Below, one piece after another: positions 28,051 through 38,315 of a stretch of 64,000 nt of DNA. The DNA comes from a gamma proteobacterium HdN1 (lineage in GTDB: Bacteria; Pseudomonadota; Gammaproteobacteria; Pseudomonadales; Ketobacteraceae), in the NCBI GenBank assembly GCA_000198515.1, contig FP929140.1, positions 1,276,527-1,340,526 of the forward strand, read 5' to 3'. Below the pieces are notes generated by a model, which ran no database searches, was not told where the DNA came from, and saw only the letters and a program-made list of their open reading frames with translations. How positions within the stretch are numbered: the first letter of the stretch is position 1; the number at the start of each line of letters is the position of its first letter. The translations under genes and the position numbers were made by a program.

Positions 28051-29331
28051 ATGTTTGACCTTGGCGCTGATGGGGCTTCTGATTTGCTCATTTATAGCCT
28101 GCTGTTCGTAGCGCTGGTGATCGGCTGGTTCTTGGGCAAACTAGAGCGTCGCAATGAGCGTATCGCGCCCGCAGCGCCTATCTCTAGGGAGTATTTTCAA
28201 GGGATTAACCTGCTGTTGAACGACAAGCGCGATGAGGCTGTTGATGTCCTTCTGAAAACGCTAGAGGTCAATAACGAAAGTGTTGATACCTACCTAGTGA
28301 TGGGAAGCCTGTTTCGCCAACGTGGCGAAGTGGAGCGTGCAATTCGCACCCATCAGGATTTGCTCGCTCGTCCAAGCCTCGGACGTGATCAGCAAAGCGG
28401 CGTACGTTTAGAATTGGCGCGGGACTACTTGAAAGCAGGCTTGCTGGATCGCGCCGAGCGTTTGCTAAAAGAGTTGGTAGAAGAGAATGGCGCCCACACA
28501 AAAACAAGCTTGGCACTACTGCTCGGAATTTTTGAACAGCAGAAAGAGTGGCAATCTGCCGTGGACGTGGCTCTCGCACTTCGCAGCAAAGGAGATGACG
28601 CGCTTTCGGTTGCAATCGCACACTATTATTGCGAACTTGCCGAGCAAGCCAAGAAAGTGGGAGATACGGCGGAGGCCCGCGGTTGCCTGCGCAAGGCGTT
28701 AGACTTGGATAAGAAATGCGTGCGCGCAAGGCTACTTGAAGCGGGATTGGAAGAAAAATCAGGGAATTCGGTGGCAGCGATCAAGGCGTACCAGCTGTCC
28801 ATCCGCCAAGACCCCCGTTATCTTACAGAAGCACTTGCACCTCTTGAGCGTTGCTATCAAGTAACAGGAAATGACCGCGAATACCTGAAGTACCTGTTCG
28901 AGTGCTTGGATGTACACCCAAGCGCGTCGCTGGTTATCGCCTTATCGAAAAGTGTTGCGCGGTTGGAGGGCGTAAAAGCGGCTGTTTTTGTGCTAATGGA
29001 ATACCTAAAAAAGCGGCCGTCAGTAAAGGTGCTGGACGTACTGATCGACTATCAGGTCCGGGAGCTTGAGTACAGAGAGCCTCAGCCCTCAGGCGCTGAT
29101 CGCAATAGTTCAAGTGAGTATGCACGTGGGCCTTCTGCGGATCTGGAAATTGCGCCCAGCATGTTTGAGCACTTGAGGGTGCTCAAAGAGTTCACGAGCC
29201 GGGTGGTTGAACGTCGCAGTCTCTATCGCTGTGAACACTGTGGATACGAAGGTCGATCGTTATACTGGCGTTGTCCAGCCTGCCACCGCTGGGGAACCAT
29301 TGCTCCTATCCAAGGGCTTGACGGCGAATAG
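28051..29331 (+). CDS. lapB: Lipopolysaccharide assembly protein B (TPR, rubredoxin-like)
   Basis: LapB (YciM) anchors to the inner membrane and with FtsH controls LpxC turnover. The 426 residues comprise an N-terminal membrane helix (about 11-29), tandem TPR repeats (for example YLVMGSLFRQRGEVERAIR), and a C-terminal rubredoxin-type zinc/iron knuckle of two CxxC pairs (CEHC and CPAC, about residues 393-412). The order ihfB-lapA-lapB-pyrF is the usual gammaproteobacterial one. Overall length is near the 389 of E. coli, with an extra loop near residue 350. Confidence 0.93.
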   Translation: MFDLGADGASDLLIYSLLFVALVIGWFLGKLERRNERIAPAAPISREYFQGINLLLNDKRDEAVDVLLKTLEVNNESVDTYLVMGSLFRQRGEVERAIRTHQDLLARPSLGRDQQSGVRLELARDYLKAGLLDRAERLLKELVEENGAHTKTSLALLLGIFEQQKEWQSAVDVALALRSKGDDALSVAIAHYYCELAEQAKKVGDTAEARGCLRKALDLDKKCVRARLLEAGLEEKSGNSVAAIKAYQLSIRQDPRYLTEALAPLERCYQVTGNDREYLKYLFECLDVHPSASLVIALSKSVARLEGVKAAVFVLMEYLKKRPSVKVLDVLIDYQVRELEYREPQPSGADRNSSSEYARGPSADLEIAPSMFEHLRVLKEFTSRVVERRSLYRCEHCGYEGRSLYWRCPACHRWGTIAPIQGLDGE

Positions 29332-29428
29332 CCAATCGCCAGAGCTTGGGGGTGGGCCTGCCAATTTTGATGTGCACTCGCATAGCGAGCGCATGATATG
29401 AGATCAAACCGAGATAGAGGGTCTTAAA

Positions 29429-30118
29429 ATGACGAGTTCTCCTATTATTATCGCGCTGGACTATCCGAACCTTGATAACACTCTTGAGCTCGTGGACCAG
29501 CTTGACCCCGAGCAGTGCCGCCTAAAGGTGGGAATGGAGTTATACACCCGCGAAGGCCCAGCCGTAATTCATGCGCTACACGATCGTCATTTTCAGGTCT
29601 TTCTTGATTTGAAGTTCCACGATATCCCCAATACTGTAGGTAAAGCGTGCGCATCGGCGGCGGATATGGGGGTTTGGATGGTAAATGTGCATGCTTCTGG
29701 TGGCGCAAAAATGCTCGAAGCAGCGCGAAAAGCGGTGGAGCAAGTGGGGAGCGGCAGTTTGTTGACGGCCGTTACCGTTCTGACTTCTATGGAGGCGGAG
29801 GAGTTTCGCGAGATTGGCGGCAACACCAGCATTGAAACGCAGGTTTGCTATCTGGCAAAGCTTGCGGAGGATTGTGGTTTGCACGGCGTGGTATGTTCCG
29901 CCCGCGAAGCGCCGTTGCTGCGTGAGCAGAGTAAACCAGAGTTTCTGTTGGTTACGCCGGGGATTCGCTTGGATGGAGAGGAGCGTTATGACCAGAAGCG
30001 AGTTGCGACTCCTGCGGAGGCTGTTCGTCTCGGCTCTAGCTATTTGGTGATCGGCCGCCCGATTACTCGCGCCCTCTATCCTTTGCAAGTTTTGCGCGAG
30101 GTGCTTTCAAGCCTGTAG
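29429..30118 (+). CDS. pyrF: Orotidine 5'-phosphate decarboxylase
   Basis: PyrF makes UMP from orotidine monophosphate in the last step of pyrimidine synthesis. The 229-residue TIM-barrel protein has the catalytic DxKxxD-type motif in FLDLKFHDIPNTVG and the phosphate-binding end TPGIRLDG plus VIGRPITRA. GAGGG lies just upstream of the start. It follows lapB by about 100 bp, as in relatives. Confidence 0.96.
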   Translation: MTSSPIIIALDYPNLDNTLELVDQLDPEQCRLKVGMELYTREGPAVIHALHDRHFQVFLDLKFHDIPNTVGKACASAADMGVWMVNVHASGGAKMLEAARKAVEQVGSGSLLTAVTVLTSMEAEEFREIGGNTSIETQVCYLAKLAEDCGLHGVVCSAREAPLLREQSKPEFLLVTPGIRLDGEERYDQKRVATPAEAVRLGSSYLVIGRPITRALYPLQVLREVLSSL

Positions 30119-30244
30119 TTTTGCAGGAGGTTCCTGCGCGGCTTTGCCTCAAAATCTTATTGATTGAACAATTTTGCGTGCTTTTTGGGCGTAGCTTTTG
30201 TTCCGTATGCGTCTTGTTGCAAAGATGCGCGCGGGGGGCGAGTT

Positions 30245-30565
30245 GTGTTCAGGCAAAATTTTTTCCGAGTCATGGTGTTGCTCATTGCGCTGTCAAACGG
30301 GGTTCTTGTTGCGGATGGTTTTGCAGCAGAGCGGACAAGGCACCGCTCTCCCAATATTACGCCTGGCGCGGTCGTCAATATCAATCGCGCAGATGCTGCG
30401 ACAATTTCTCGCTATCTTAAAGGAGTTGGTCCTGTAAAAGCGCAGGCCATTGTGGACTACCGAGAGCGTTATGGGCCATTTCGGTCGATAGATGAACTCA
30501 CCGAGGTCAAAGGTATTGGAGACAAAACGCTCCAGCGCGTTCGAGGTTTGATTCGGGTAGAGTAG
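30245..30565 (+). CDS. ComEA-like helix-hairpin-helix protein
   Basis: The product has a hydrophobic N-terminal export or anchor segment and then a ComEA-type double helix-hairpin-helix: VNINRADAATISRYLKGVGP and YGPFRSIDELTEVKGIGDK. Such proteins bind double-stranded DNA in the periplasm during uptake. Small stand-alone versions next to pyrF are common in gammaproteobacteria, and their role in transformation is unproven. The start is uncertain: I use the GTG at 30245 preceded by a G-rich stretch. An ATG at 30272 and a TTG at 30164 are alternatives. Confidence 0.8.
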   Translation: MFRQNFFRVMVLLIALSNGVLVADGFAAERTRHRSPNITPGAVVNINRADAATISRYLKGVGPVKAQAIVDYRERYGPFRSIDELTEVKGIGDKTLQRVRGLIRVE

Positions 30566-30657
30566 CTGCGCGCCCACGCAATGTTGATGTTTTCGACGCG
30601 GTTTTGAAGGCCGTGGAGCCAAAAGCGCTCGAAGACATCTAGCAGACGAATTAGAAC

Positions 30658-30699
30658 CATCGTTGGAACGCCATCGTTGGAACGCCATCGTTGGAACAC
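30658..30699. repeat. Tandem repeat, 14 bp x 3
   Basis: The unit CATCGTTGGAACGC occurs three times head to tail (30658-30671, 30672-30685, 30686-30699, the last ending AC). It lies between the comEA-like and mlaC-like genes. Confidence 0.93.
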
Positions 30700-30768
30700 A
30701 ATAGTTAGCCGGATACACAGCGTTAATTTGGTGTACCATAGCGCTCCTATGTCGATTAAGGAGGCTGT

Positions 30769-31419
30769 ATGCGAAGTCTTGAGATTTTTAAGCCAATTCA
30801 GTCGTTGCTATATATCGTGATTGCGAGTCTTGTCTTTGCCAATAGCGTTTGGGCGGCTGCGACACCGACTCCTCCCGATCAGCTGATCACGGAGCTGTTT
30901 GACACATCCACGGCTAAGCTCAAGCAAGAGCAAGCTGCGATTAAGGCAAACCCCCAACGCTTGGTTGATATTGCTGACGAGATTGTTGCGCCTTATGTAT
31001 CCTTTGAGAAGATGGCGAAACAGATCCTCGGAAAGAACTGGCGTAATATCACGCCGGATCAGCGGACAAGGTTCACCGAAGCATTCAAGGCGCGCATTTC
31101 AAAAGTGCTCGTTGAGCGATACGATGCAGACAAGCAATGGTCGCTTCGCCTGTTGGGCACGAAGCTTTCACCCAATGGAAAAATTGCCTTGGTGAATAGC
31201 GAAATCACCGACCTGACGGTCGGAAAAAAGTATGCAATTTCCTATCGTCTGTTTTTGGATGACAAAACTAACAAGTGGATGGCTTTTGATGTGATCGCAG
31301 AAGGGGTTAGCGTACTGACGAGTTTCCAAACGGCAGTGGCTGATCAAATGAGCAAAACAGGCATTGAACCGATCATTCGTCAGCTTGAATCGGGTGAGTT
31401 GAAGGTTGACAGCAACTGA
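30769..31419 (+). CDS. MlaC/Tgt2-family periplasmic lipid-binding protein
   Basis: MlaC-type proteins shuttle phospholipids between the membranes. The 216-residue protein has a signal peptide (cleavage near VWA-AAT) and family elements such as LVDIADEIVAPYVSFEKMAKQILGKNWR in segments and a C-terminal GVSVLTSFQTAV. No other mla gene (mlaA, B, D, E, F) is nearby, so it may be a stand-alone paralogue. Its last 47 bp overlap the 3' end of the convergent wecA-like gene. Confidence 0.82.
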   Translation: MRSLEIFKPIQSLLYIVIASLVFANSVWAAATPTPPDQLITELFDTSTAKLKQEQAAIKANPQRLVDIADEIVAPYVSFEKMAKQILGKNWRNITPDQRTRFTEAFKARISKVLVERYDADKQWSLRLLGTKLSPNGKIALVNSEITDLTVGKKYAISYRLFLDDKTNKWMAFDVIAEGVSVLTSFQTAVADQMSKTGIEPIIRQLESGELKVDSN

Positions 31420-32506
31420 CGACTGCGCAGCTAGGTTCGCTCACCAGCCTTTTTGAGAAGTAGTGTTTGACCACTGAGTTGCGGCCACCGGCGATATAAG
31501 GAATCATAAAGATCAGGAACCCGCCAAACATTACTGATTCAGGCGCGTTTAGCGCTTCACCTACCAGTCCGATCGTTGCCAGAATGGATGCGAGCAGCAC
31601 AATTCTACGAAGCGTTTGGCGTTGTGTGAACCCTGCATCTAACAATAGATGATGTAAGTGGATGCGGTCGGCGCTGAAAGGCGACTTGCCTTTGAGAATC
31701 CTAGAAAGCATTACCGTGATCATGTCGACCAAGGGGATTGCGATGAGCCATAACGCAGTAACGGGGCGGAAGGAGGTTTGGTTACCCTGCGAACCTTGAA
31801 TGAGCAGCCATGCAATTGAAAAGCCAAGGAGAGTGCTGCCCGCATCTCCCATAAAAATCTTGAGATGGAAGGGTTTGATCACAAGGTTTGCCGCAAGATA
31901 GGGGAGCACGCAGATTGCAAGTGTCACAGAGAGTGCAAACTCATTGGTGTCCTGCGAATGGAGTAGTAATATCGCCAGCGCGCAGAGGCTAACGAGCGCT
32001 AAAGAGCCAGCGAGACCGTCAATACCATCCACCATATTGAATGCATTAATCCCGCCGACGATTGCAACGTTTGTGATGATAAGGCTCCCAATCCCAGTTC
32101 CTAAGGAGATTGCACCAAAGCCAAACAGATCACCTAAGTTGCTTAGATTGTTTCCGATTTCGATGCAGATCAGGAGCGCGATCATTGCTTGTGCAATGAG
32201 GCGTCTTTTTGCGGATAATCCACGCGCGTCGTCAAAGGCGCCTAGCCCAACCACGAGTGTGGCGCATAGCGTGAAGACAAGCAAGGAATGGGAGTCGTTG
32301 AGGTACATTGCCCAAGTGATGCTATAGCCGACAAAGATTGCTAAACCACCTACGAGCGGTGGGGCACCATGGTGTAGTTTGCGCTGGTCGGGGTGGTCGA
32401 CGAGGCCAATGCGTCTAGCAAGGGGGATGAGTAAGCGGAGCGCGATCAGGGTAAAAACTGCAGGTGTGATAAGGAGCAGTGCAATCTGTGCAGTCATTGC
32501 TTGCAT
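31373..32506 (-). CDS. wecA: WecA-like undecaprenyl-phosphate GlcNAc-1-phosphate transferase
   Basis: Enzymes of this family load a sugar-1-phosphate on undecaprenyl phosphate to start O-antigen or exopolysaccharide assembly. The 377-residue integral membrane protein has about ten to eleven hydrophobic segments, the metal-binding NMVDGIDGLAG, the FMGDAGS motif, and the carbohydrate-recognition loop DRIHLHHLLLD. The last ~25 residues after FSKRLV are encoded inside the mlaC-like gene on the other strand. The divergent sugar transferase gene starts nearby. The exact sugar specificity is not certain. Confidence 0.85.
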   Translation of the reverse strand: MQAMTAQIALLLITPAVFTLIALRLLIPLARRIGLVDHPDQRKLHHGAPPLVGGLAIFVGYSITWAMYLNDSHSLLVFTLCATLVVGLGAFDDARGLSAKRRLIAQAMIALLICIEIGNNLSNLGDLFGFGAISLGTGIGSLIITNVAIVGGINAFNMVDGIDGLAGSLALVSLCALAILLLHSQDTNEFALSVTLAICVLPYLAANLVIKPFHLKIFMGDAGSTLLGFSIAWLLIQGSQGNQTSFRPVTALWLIAIPLVDMITVMLSRILKGKSPFSADRIHLHHLLLDAGFTQRQTLRRIVLLASILATIGLVGEALNAPESVMFGGFLIFMIPYIAGGRNSVVKHYFSKRLVSEPSCAVVSCCQPSTHPIQADE

Positions 32507-32656
32507 TGGTTTGCAATCCAGTCGCTTTTTGTTGTGAGGTTGTCATATGAGCGGTGGACGGAAATCCAAATCGCTTTGCAACCCATCGGTTACAGCCCAA
32601 CTATTAAAGTAGTTCGGAAAACATTAAAATCAACGAGCATTTGGCAATCTTTTATT

Positions 32657-33307
32657 ATGTGTTTTATCAGGCGGGATGTGGCTTCTAACCCTCATGAGCA
32701 CTTAGATTCTCTCAACGGCAAGGCGCTTTTCGGCGGCTATTTGTTTGCGAAATATGCGCTGGATCGAGTAGGGGCGGGGTTGTTGCTGATTTTTTTGCTG
32801 CCGCTGATGATCGTGATTGGGGGGTGCGTAAGGCTGACTTCTTCGGGGGCTGCGATTTACTGGTCGACGCGTATTGGAGCTAACAACCGCCCCTTTCAGA
32901 TGCCGAAGTTTCGCACCATGCGTGCGGATACCCCAGCAGTTGCTACACATATGCTTGCGGATCCATCGGTTTGGTTGAGCCCAATCGGTGGGTTTCTACG
33001 CAAAACCAGTTTGGACGAGCTGCCTCAGCTCTGGAGCATTTTGATAGGAAATATGAGTTTCGTGGGGCCTCGGCCAGCGCTGTTCAACCAGTATGACCTG
33101 ATTGAGCAGCGTACCCAAGTAGGGGTGCATAGGTTATTGCCCGGCTTGACTGGTTGGGCACAAGTAAATGGCCGAGATGAACTGCTTGTTCAGGATAAAG
33201 TCAAACTGGATCATGAATACTTGCTACGGCGTTCATTTCGTTTTGATTTCTGGATCTTAATACTGACTATTTTTCGTGTCTTGAAACGCGATGGCGTTCT
33301 ACACTGA
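32657..33307 (+). CDS. Initiating sugar transferase (PglC/WbaP C-terminal type)
   Basis: This bacterial sugar transferase has one N-terminal membrane segment (YALDRVGAGLLLIFLLPLMIV) and the catalytic domain with KFRTMR, FLRKTSLDELPQLWSI and MSFVGPRPAL, diagnostic for polyprenyl-phosphate hexose-1-phosphate transferases of the monotopic type. The 216-residue length matches the short PglC-like class. I use the ATG at 32657; there is no good ribosome site there, and a GTG at 32678 or the upstream frame from 32501 remain possible. It is adjacent to the CapD-like gene, its likely partner, because that enzyme makes the nucleotide sugar. Confidence 0.85.
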   Translation: MCFIRRDVASNPHEHLDSLNGKALFGGYLFAKYALDRVGAGLLLIFLLPLMIVIGGCVRLTSSGAAIYWSTRIGANNRPFQMPKFRTMRADTPAVATHMLADPSVWLSPIGGFLRKTSLDELPQLWSILIGNMSFVGPRPALFNQYDLIEQRTQVGVHRLLPGLTGWAQVNGRDELLVQDKVKLDHEYLLRRSFRFDFWILILTIFRVLKRDGVLH

Positions 33308-33392
33308 TAGAATTGGCCGTTGGGCGAGGATCGGGAAATCTGCTTTTAGATTTTGGGTGCTTGGTTACTAGGCACAGGGGTTTGTGTATTTC

Positions 33393-35375
33393 ATGCCAAT
33401 CAGTCGGCAAAATATCATTGCGCTATCGCGCACTTACAAGCAGGCGATTGCCTGTGTTGCGGATGTGTTTACGCTGTTCGCAGCACTATTAAGTGCTTAT
33501 CTGTTGCGCCTCGAAACAGTAATCTTTCCTCGTTCTGGGATCGAGTATCTTGCGCTATGGGCTTTGCCCATTGCCGCGGCGCTTTTGCTTTATTGGCGGA
33601 TGGGGCTTTATAAATCGCTCGTTCGGTTTTTAAGCTGGCGTGGTGGCGTGGTCATCTGTGCTGGCGCGGCCTTGGCGGGTATCGTCCACTATGTGGCAGC
33701 AGATTTTCTTAGCACCAATTGCCCGACTTCAGTGCCGGTAATCTTTGCATTGCTGGGAATGGGTGGCGTGGCTGGAACGCGGAGCGCTTTTCGGCTGTGG
33801 TTTGTGCATGGGCTCACCGAGCAGAACGAACGCGTCATTATTTATGGTGCAGGGCCAGGTGGAATTTCCTTGGTTTCAGCCTTGCATCAAGGGTCTGTTT
33901 TTACGCCGGTAGCATTGGTTGATTCGCGGGTTGAAAAGCAAAAGACCTTTATTCATGGTTTGTATGTTTATTCGGTTGGGCAATTGCCGTGGCTGATCGC
34001 AGAGCATGAAGTCAGCCGTATTTTCTTGGTGATGGAGAATCTCTCACGTGCTGAGCGCGCCGAAATACTCCAAACTTTAGAGTCGCTTTCGGTGCGTGTT
34101 CAGACGGTTCCTTCTATGGCGGATGTGATCAGTGGACGGGCGCGGATTTTAGATCTTCGTGATGTTGATGTTGAGGATTTGCTGGGGCGTGACCAGATTC
34201 AGCCGGATCAGCTACTCATGCAGCGCTGCATTCGTGGCAAGGTGGTCATGGTTACGGGGGCTGGTGGGTCGATTGGTTCAGAGCTGTGTCGGCAGATTAT
34301 CACCCAGAAACCAGCTCGTTTAGTGATCGTAGATAGCTCCGAATATGCGCTGTATCATATTGATCAGGAACTCCGGAAGCTGAACCCTTCGCTGGTCGCG
34401 GCTTCAGGTGAATCTGTCGTTGTGCCTTTGTTGTGCTCTGTTCAGAAAGAAAATCGTATTGAAGTCATCATGCGAACCTTTGGTGTGCAAACCGTCTACC
34501 ACGCCGCAGCTTACAAGCATGTGCCGATGGTGGAGCATAATATTGTTGAGGGTGTGCGTAACAATGTCTTTGGAACGTGGTATTCAGCAGAAGCAGCAAT
34601 ACGTGCGGGCGTTGAAACCTTCGTTTTGATTTCGACGGATAAGGCTGTTAGGCCCGCGAACGTAATGGGTGCTAGCAAGAGGATGGCGGAGCTTGTGTTG
34701 CAGGGGCTTGCTTCTCGACAGAAGAAAACCCGGTTTTGCATGGTCCGGTTTGGGAACGTGTTAGGCTCATCAGGCTCGGTGGTGCCGTTGTTCCAAGAGC
34801 AGATCCTTTCCGGAGGGCCGGTCACAGTTACCCACCCAGACGTTATGCGCTATTTTATGTCGATTCCAGAAGCTGCGCAGCTGGTAATCCAAGCAAGTGC
34901 GATGGGCTTGGGAGGCGAAGTATTTTTGCTGGATATGGGAGCGCCCGTCCGAATTGCGGATTTAGCGCGTCGCATGGTGCACCTAATGGGATACCGCGTT
35001 CGGCAGCAAGGTGTGGCTTTTGATGTGCGCCAGGGAGCAATGGAAAGCGGCATTGAAATTGCGTACACAGGATTGCGCCCAGGGGAAAAACTTTATGAAG
35101 AACTGCTCATTGGGCACGACTCAGAAATAACCGACCACCCGCGCATTCTGAAAGCACGCGAAGCATCCCTTGCATGGGTTGAGGTGGCGGCACTGATGAC
35201 AGAACTGGATCGTGCGTGTCATGTGTTTGATTGTGAGCGTGTCTGCGAAATATTGAGGCGTGCACCAACGGGGTTCCTTCCTGTCAGCAAGAGTGAAGAC
35301 CTCGTGTGGCAGGAGCATTTAAAGGGTGTTGCTCACTTGGACATGGTTCGGCCTCTTGCCAGCGTGGGCCGCTAG
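33393..35375 (+). CDS. CapD/WbpM-like nucleotide-sugar 4,6-dehydratase
   Basis: This 660-residue membrane protein belongs to the long NDP-sugar epimerase/dehydratase family (WbpM, PglF). Four hydrophobic helices occupy about residues 15-130, then comes a first Rossmann fold (IIYGAGPGGISL) and a second with VTGAGGSIGSELCRQI. The catalytic segment STDKAVRPANVMGASKRMAE has the Met/Lys pair that replaces Tyr in this family. The product is likely a UDP-4-keto-6-deoxy-GlcNAc for O-antigen or exopolysaccharide. An ATG at 33393 and a GTG at 33384 are both possible starts. P. aeruginosa wbpM lies at the corresponding end of its O-antigen locus. Confidence 0.88.
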   Translation: MPISRQNIIALSRTYKQAIACVADVFTLFAALLSAYLLRLETVIFPRSGIEYLALWALPIAAALLLYWRMGLYKSLVRFLSWRGGVVICAGAALAGIVHYVAADFLSTNCPTSVPVIFALLGMGGVAGTRSAFRLWFVHGLTEQNERVIIYGAGPGGISLVSALHQGSVFTPVALVDSRVEKQKTFIHGLYVYSVGQLPWLIAEHEVSRIFLVMENLSRAERAEILQTLESLSVRVQTVPSMADVISGRARILDLRDVDVEDLLGRDQIQPDQLLMQRCIRGKVVMVTGAGGSIGSELCRQIITQKPARLVIVDSSEYALYHIDQELRKLNPSLVAASGESVVVPLLCSVQKENRIEVIMRTFGVQTVYHAAAYKHVPMVEHNIVEGVRNNVFGTWYSAEAAIRAGVETFVLISTDKAVRPANVMGASKRMAELVLQGLASRQKKTRFCMVRFGNVLGSSGSVVPLFQEQILSGGPVTVTHPDVMRYFMSIPEAAQLVIQASAMGLGGEVFLLDMGAPVRIADLARRMVHLMGYRVRQQGVAFDVRQGAMESGIEIAYTGLRPGEKLYEELLIGHDSEITDHPRILKAREASLAWVEVAALMTELDRACHVFDCERVCEILRRAPTGFLPVSKSEDLVWQEHLKGVAHLDMVRPLASVGR

Positions 35376-35398
35376 AGTTTTCGCCTGTTCTTGACTAT

Positions 35399-35426
35399 AT
35401 AGATTCCGCTGGATAGATTCCGCTGG
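35399..35426. repeat. Tandem duplication, 14 bp x 2
   Basis: ATAGATTCCGCTGG is repeated head to tail, exactly, between the CapD-like gene and the phosphomannomutase gene. Confidence 0.92.
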
Positions 35427-35464
35427 CTGTAAATTCACCCATTTTGATTCGTGCGAGGATGCAC

Positions 35465-36832
35465 ATGAGTTCGCTTTCTTGTTTTAAGGCTTACGATATT
35501 CGCGGAAAGCTTGGCGTTGAGCTTGATGAAGACATCGCGTATCGAATTGGTCGTGCCTTTGCGCAGCACGTTCAGCCGGGCTCGGTTGTGGTGGGGGGCG
35601 ATGTGCGTTTGACAAGTTCGTCTCTGAAGCTCGCCGTTGCAAATGGCCTGCGGGATGAGGGGGTCGATGTAATTGATATCGGCATGTGCGGCACGGAGGA
35701 AATTTACTTTGCGACAACCCATTTAGGCGTAGGGGGCGGCATTGTGGTTACGGCCAGCCATAACCCGATTGACTACAACGGTATGAAATTTGTGCGGGAG
35801 TCATCCAAGCCAATTTCTGGCGATTCAGGGCTTAAAGAAATTCAGCAGCTGGCGGAAGCGGCGGCTTTTGGCGAAGCGAAGGTGCCGCGCGGATCGCTTT
35901 CTCAGGCTGATATATTGGACGCTTACGTCGAGCATTTGCTTGGCTATATCGACCTTAGCGCGATCACGCCTTGCAAGCTTGTGGTTAATGCCGGAAATGG
36001 CGCTGCCGGGCATGTGGTAGATCGAATCGAGGCGGTGTTCCAGGCGCGCAAGGTTCCGGTTGAGTTTGTAAAAATATTTAATGAGCCGGATGGAAATTTC
36101 CCTAACGGCATCCCGAATCCGATCCTTGAGGAAAACCGCCCGCCAACGCGCGATGCGGTGCTTGCCCATCACGCGGATTTTGGTATCGCTTGGGACGGTG
36201 ACTTTGATCGTTGCTTCCTTTTTGATGAAAAAGGCGGGTTTATCGAAGGGTATTACGTTGTTGGCCTATTGGCCGAATCTTTCCTAGCACAAACCCCAGG
36301 CGCCAGCATTATCCACGACCCACGTTTGATCTGGAACACTCAAGCGATTGCTGAACGTGGTGCAGGCAAGGCCGTGATGAGTAAGACTGGGCACGCATTT
36401 ATCAAAGAGCGGATGCGCTCTGAGGATGCGGTTTATGGCGGCGAAATGAGCGCACACCACTATTTTCGCGACTTTTACTATTGCGACAGCGGAATGATTC
36501 CATGGTTGCTGGTGTTGGAGCTTGTCTGCAAGAAGGCAAAACCGCTCTCAGCGCTGGTGGCGAACATGATGAGTGATTTTCCGTCGTCTGGCGAAATTAA
36601 CAGCCGGCTCGCAGATCCCGCCCGCACGATTGCTGCCATCGAGACCCATTATTTGCCGAATGCTCAATCGGTGGACCATACTGATGGACTGTCGATGGAC
36701 TTTGGCGATTGGCGCTTTAATCTTCGCAGTTCCAATACCGAGCCCGTCGTTCGGTTGAACGTTGAAGCAAGAGCGGATCGCCAACTGATGGAAGAGAAGA
36801 CTGCGGAATTACTGGCGCTTCTGCGCGCCTGA
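35465..36832 (+). CDS. manB: Phosphomannomutase / phosphoglucomutase
   Basis: The enzyme interconverts hexose 6- and 1-phosphates for GDP-mannose or other nucleotide sugars. The 455-residue protein starts FKAYDIRG, has the phosphoserine loop [11 protein letters not shown], the metal-binding DGDFDRCF, and the sugar-binding [10 protein letters not shown], plus the phosphate-binding [15 protein letters not shown] at the C-terminus. GAGG six bases before the ATG at 35465 supports this start. It sits between the CapD-like and UDP-glucose dehydrogenase genes, consistent with polysaccharide precursor supply. Confidence 0.93.
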   Translation: MSSLSCFKAYDIRGKLGVELDEDIAYRIGRAFAQHVQPGSVVVGGDVRLTSSSLKLAVANGLRDEGVDVIDIGMCGTEEIYFATTHLGVGGGIVVTASHNPIDYNGMKFVRESSKPISGDSGLKEIQQLAEAAAFGEAKVPRGSLSQADILDAYVEHLLGYIDLSAITPCKLVVNAGNGAAGHVVDRIEAVFQARKVPVEFVKIFNEPDGNFPNGIPNPILEENRPPTRDAVLAHHADFGIAWDGDFDRCFLFDEKGGFIEGYYVVGLLAESFLAQTPGASIIHDPRLIWNTQAIAERGAGKAVMSKTGHAFIKERMRSEDAVYGGEMSAHHYFRDFYYCDSGMIPWLLVLELVCKKAKPLSALVANMMSDFPSSGEINSRLADPARTIAAIETHYLPNAQSVDHTDGLSMDFGDWRFNLRSSNTEPVVRLNVEARADRQLMEEKTAELLALLRA

Positions 36833-36836
36833 TTTA

Positions 36837-36872
36837 GCTTGGTTGCCTTCGAGTGCTTGCTTGCCTTCGACT
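36837..36872. repeat. Imperfect tandem duplication, 18 bp x 2
   Basis: Two 18-bp units (36837-36854 and 36855-36872) agree at 16 positions; each contains TTGCCTTCGA. It follows directly after the phosphomannomutase stop. Confidence 0.85.
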
Positions 36873-36962
36873 GTATGTACGGCAGAGCCGTTTGGCGGTT
36901 CTCTGATACCGAATTCATAATCGTTTTTTTTGCTTGTAGCTTTTTGATAGGAGTGATGATCA

Positions 36963-38285
36963 GTGCGAGTATCCATATTCGGAAGTGGCTATGTTGGGCT
37001 CGTGACCGGGGCTTGTTTGGCTGAAATGGGCAATCATGTCATTTGTGTCGATGTCGATGCGCGCAAAATTGACGCACTTAAGCGAGGCGAGATTCCGATT
37101 TTCGAACCCGGCCTAGATAGCCTGATCGCCAGAAATGCGAAATCCGGTCATATTCAGTTTACGACCGACGCAAAGGCGGCGGTGCAGCATGGTGAATGCA
37201 TTTTTATCGCAGTAGGTACGCCGCCGGATGAAGATGGCTCGGCAGACCTGCAATATGTACTGGCGGTTGCTCGTACCATTGGGGAAAACATCACTGGCTA
37301 TAAAGTGGTTGTTGACAAGTCTACGGTGCCCGTCGGCACTGCTGATAAAGTGGCGGCAGAAATCGCGGCCGCTCAAAAGCGGCGCGGTAGCGCGGTCGAA
37401 GTGGATGTGGTTTCGAACCCTGAGTTTTTGAAAGAAGGCGCTGCCATCGCAGATTTTATGAAGCCGGATCGTATCATTATTGGTACGTCCAGTTCGCGCG
37501 CTGCTGAACTTATGGGGGCACTCTACGCGCCGTTTAACCGTAACCGCGACCGAGTTATGGTGATGGATACGCGCTCGGCAGAACTGACCAAGTATGCGGC
37601 AAACGCCATGTTGGCGACAAAAATCAGCTTCATGAATGAGCTTGCAAGCATCGCTGAACGTGTGGGCGCGGACATTGAGTTTGTGCGCCAAGGGATTGGT
37701 TCAGACCCGCGTATTGGTTTTCAATTTATCTATCCGGGGTGCGGCTATGGCGGCTCTTGCTTTCCCAAAGACGTGAAGGCGCTCTCCAAGATTGCGCGTA
37801 ACGTTGGCTATGTGCCGCGTATGATGGAAGCTACCGATCTGATCAACGAAGATCAGAAGAACGTGATGTTTGCAAAGATCAAGGCGCACTTTGGCGATGA
37901 CCTGAAAGGGAAGGTCATCGCATTGTGGGGGCTATCGTTTAAGCCAAACACAGACGATATGCGCGAAGCACCTAGTCGCAACCTAATGGAAGCGTTATGG
38001 GAAGCAGGGGCTAGCGTTCGGGCTTACGACCCAGAGGCGATGGACGAGACGCGGCGTATTTATGAAGGGCGCAGTGATCTCGTTCTGTGCGCATCGCCAG
38101 AGGAAGCCGTGGACGGTGCTGATGCACTTGCGCTGCTTACCGAATGGAACCTGTTCCGCAGCCCGGATTTTGAAAATGTACGCGAGCGGCTTAAGCAACC
38201 GGTGTTGTTTGATGGGCGGAATGTTTACCACCCAGAAGACGTGCGTCGTCACGGGTTTTCTTACTATGGGATTGGGAGACTGTAG
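36963..38285 (+). CDS. ugd: UDP-glucose 6-dehydrogenase
   Basis: Ugd oxidises UDP-glucose to UDP-glucuronate. The 440-residue protein has the NAD motif [18 protein letters not shown], the dimer helix segment, and the catalytic cysteine C266 in [12 protein letters not shown]. The start is GTG with TAGGAG about nine bases upstream. UDP-glucuronate made here is a likely substrate for the epimerase at 44.5 kb. GDP-mannose dehydrogenase is a related alternative, but [17 protein letters not shown] is more like UDP-glucose enzymes. A bidirectional terminator follows. Confidence 0.93.
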   Translation: MRVSIFGSGYVGLVTGACLAEMGNHVICVDVDARKIDALKRGEIPIFEPGLDSLIARNAKSGHIQFTTDAKAAVQHGECIFIAVGTPPDEDGSADLQYVLAVARTIGENITGYKVVVDKSTVPVGTADKVAAEIAAAQKRRGSAVEVDVVSNPEFLKEGAAIADFMKPDRIIIGTSSSRAAELMGALYAPFNRNRDRVMVMDTRSAELTKYAANAMLATKISFMNELASIAERVGADIEFVRQGIGSDPRIGFQFIYPGCGYGGSCFPKDVKALSKIARNVGYVPRMMEATDLINEDQKNVMFAKIKAHFGDDLKGKVIALWGLSFKPNTDDMREAPSRNLMEALWEAGASVRAYDPEAMDETRRIYEGRSDLVLCASPEEAVDGADALALLTEWNLFRSPDFENVRERLKQPVLFDGRNVYHPEDVRRHGFSYYGIGRL

Positions 38286-38315
38286 CCGATACGCTGCATG
38301 TAGCCAATCTGTTGC

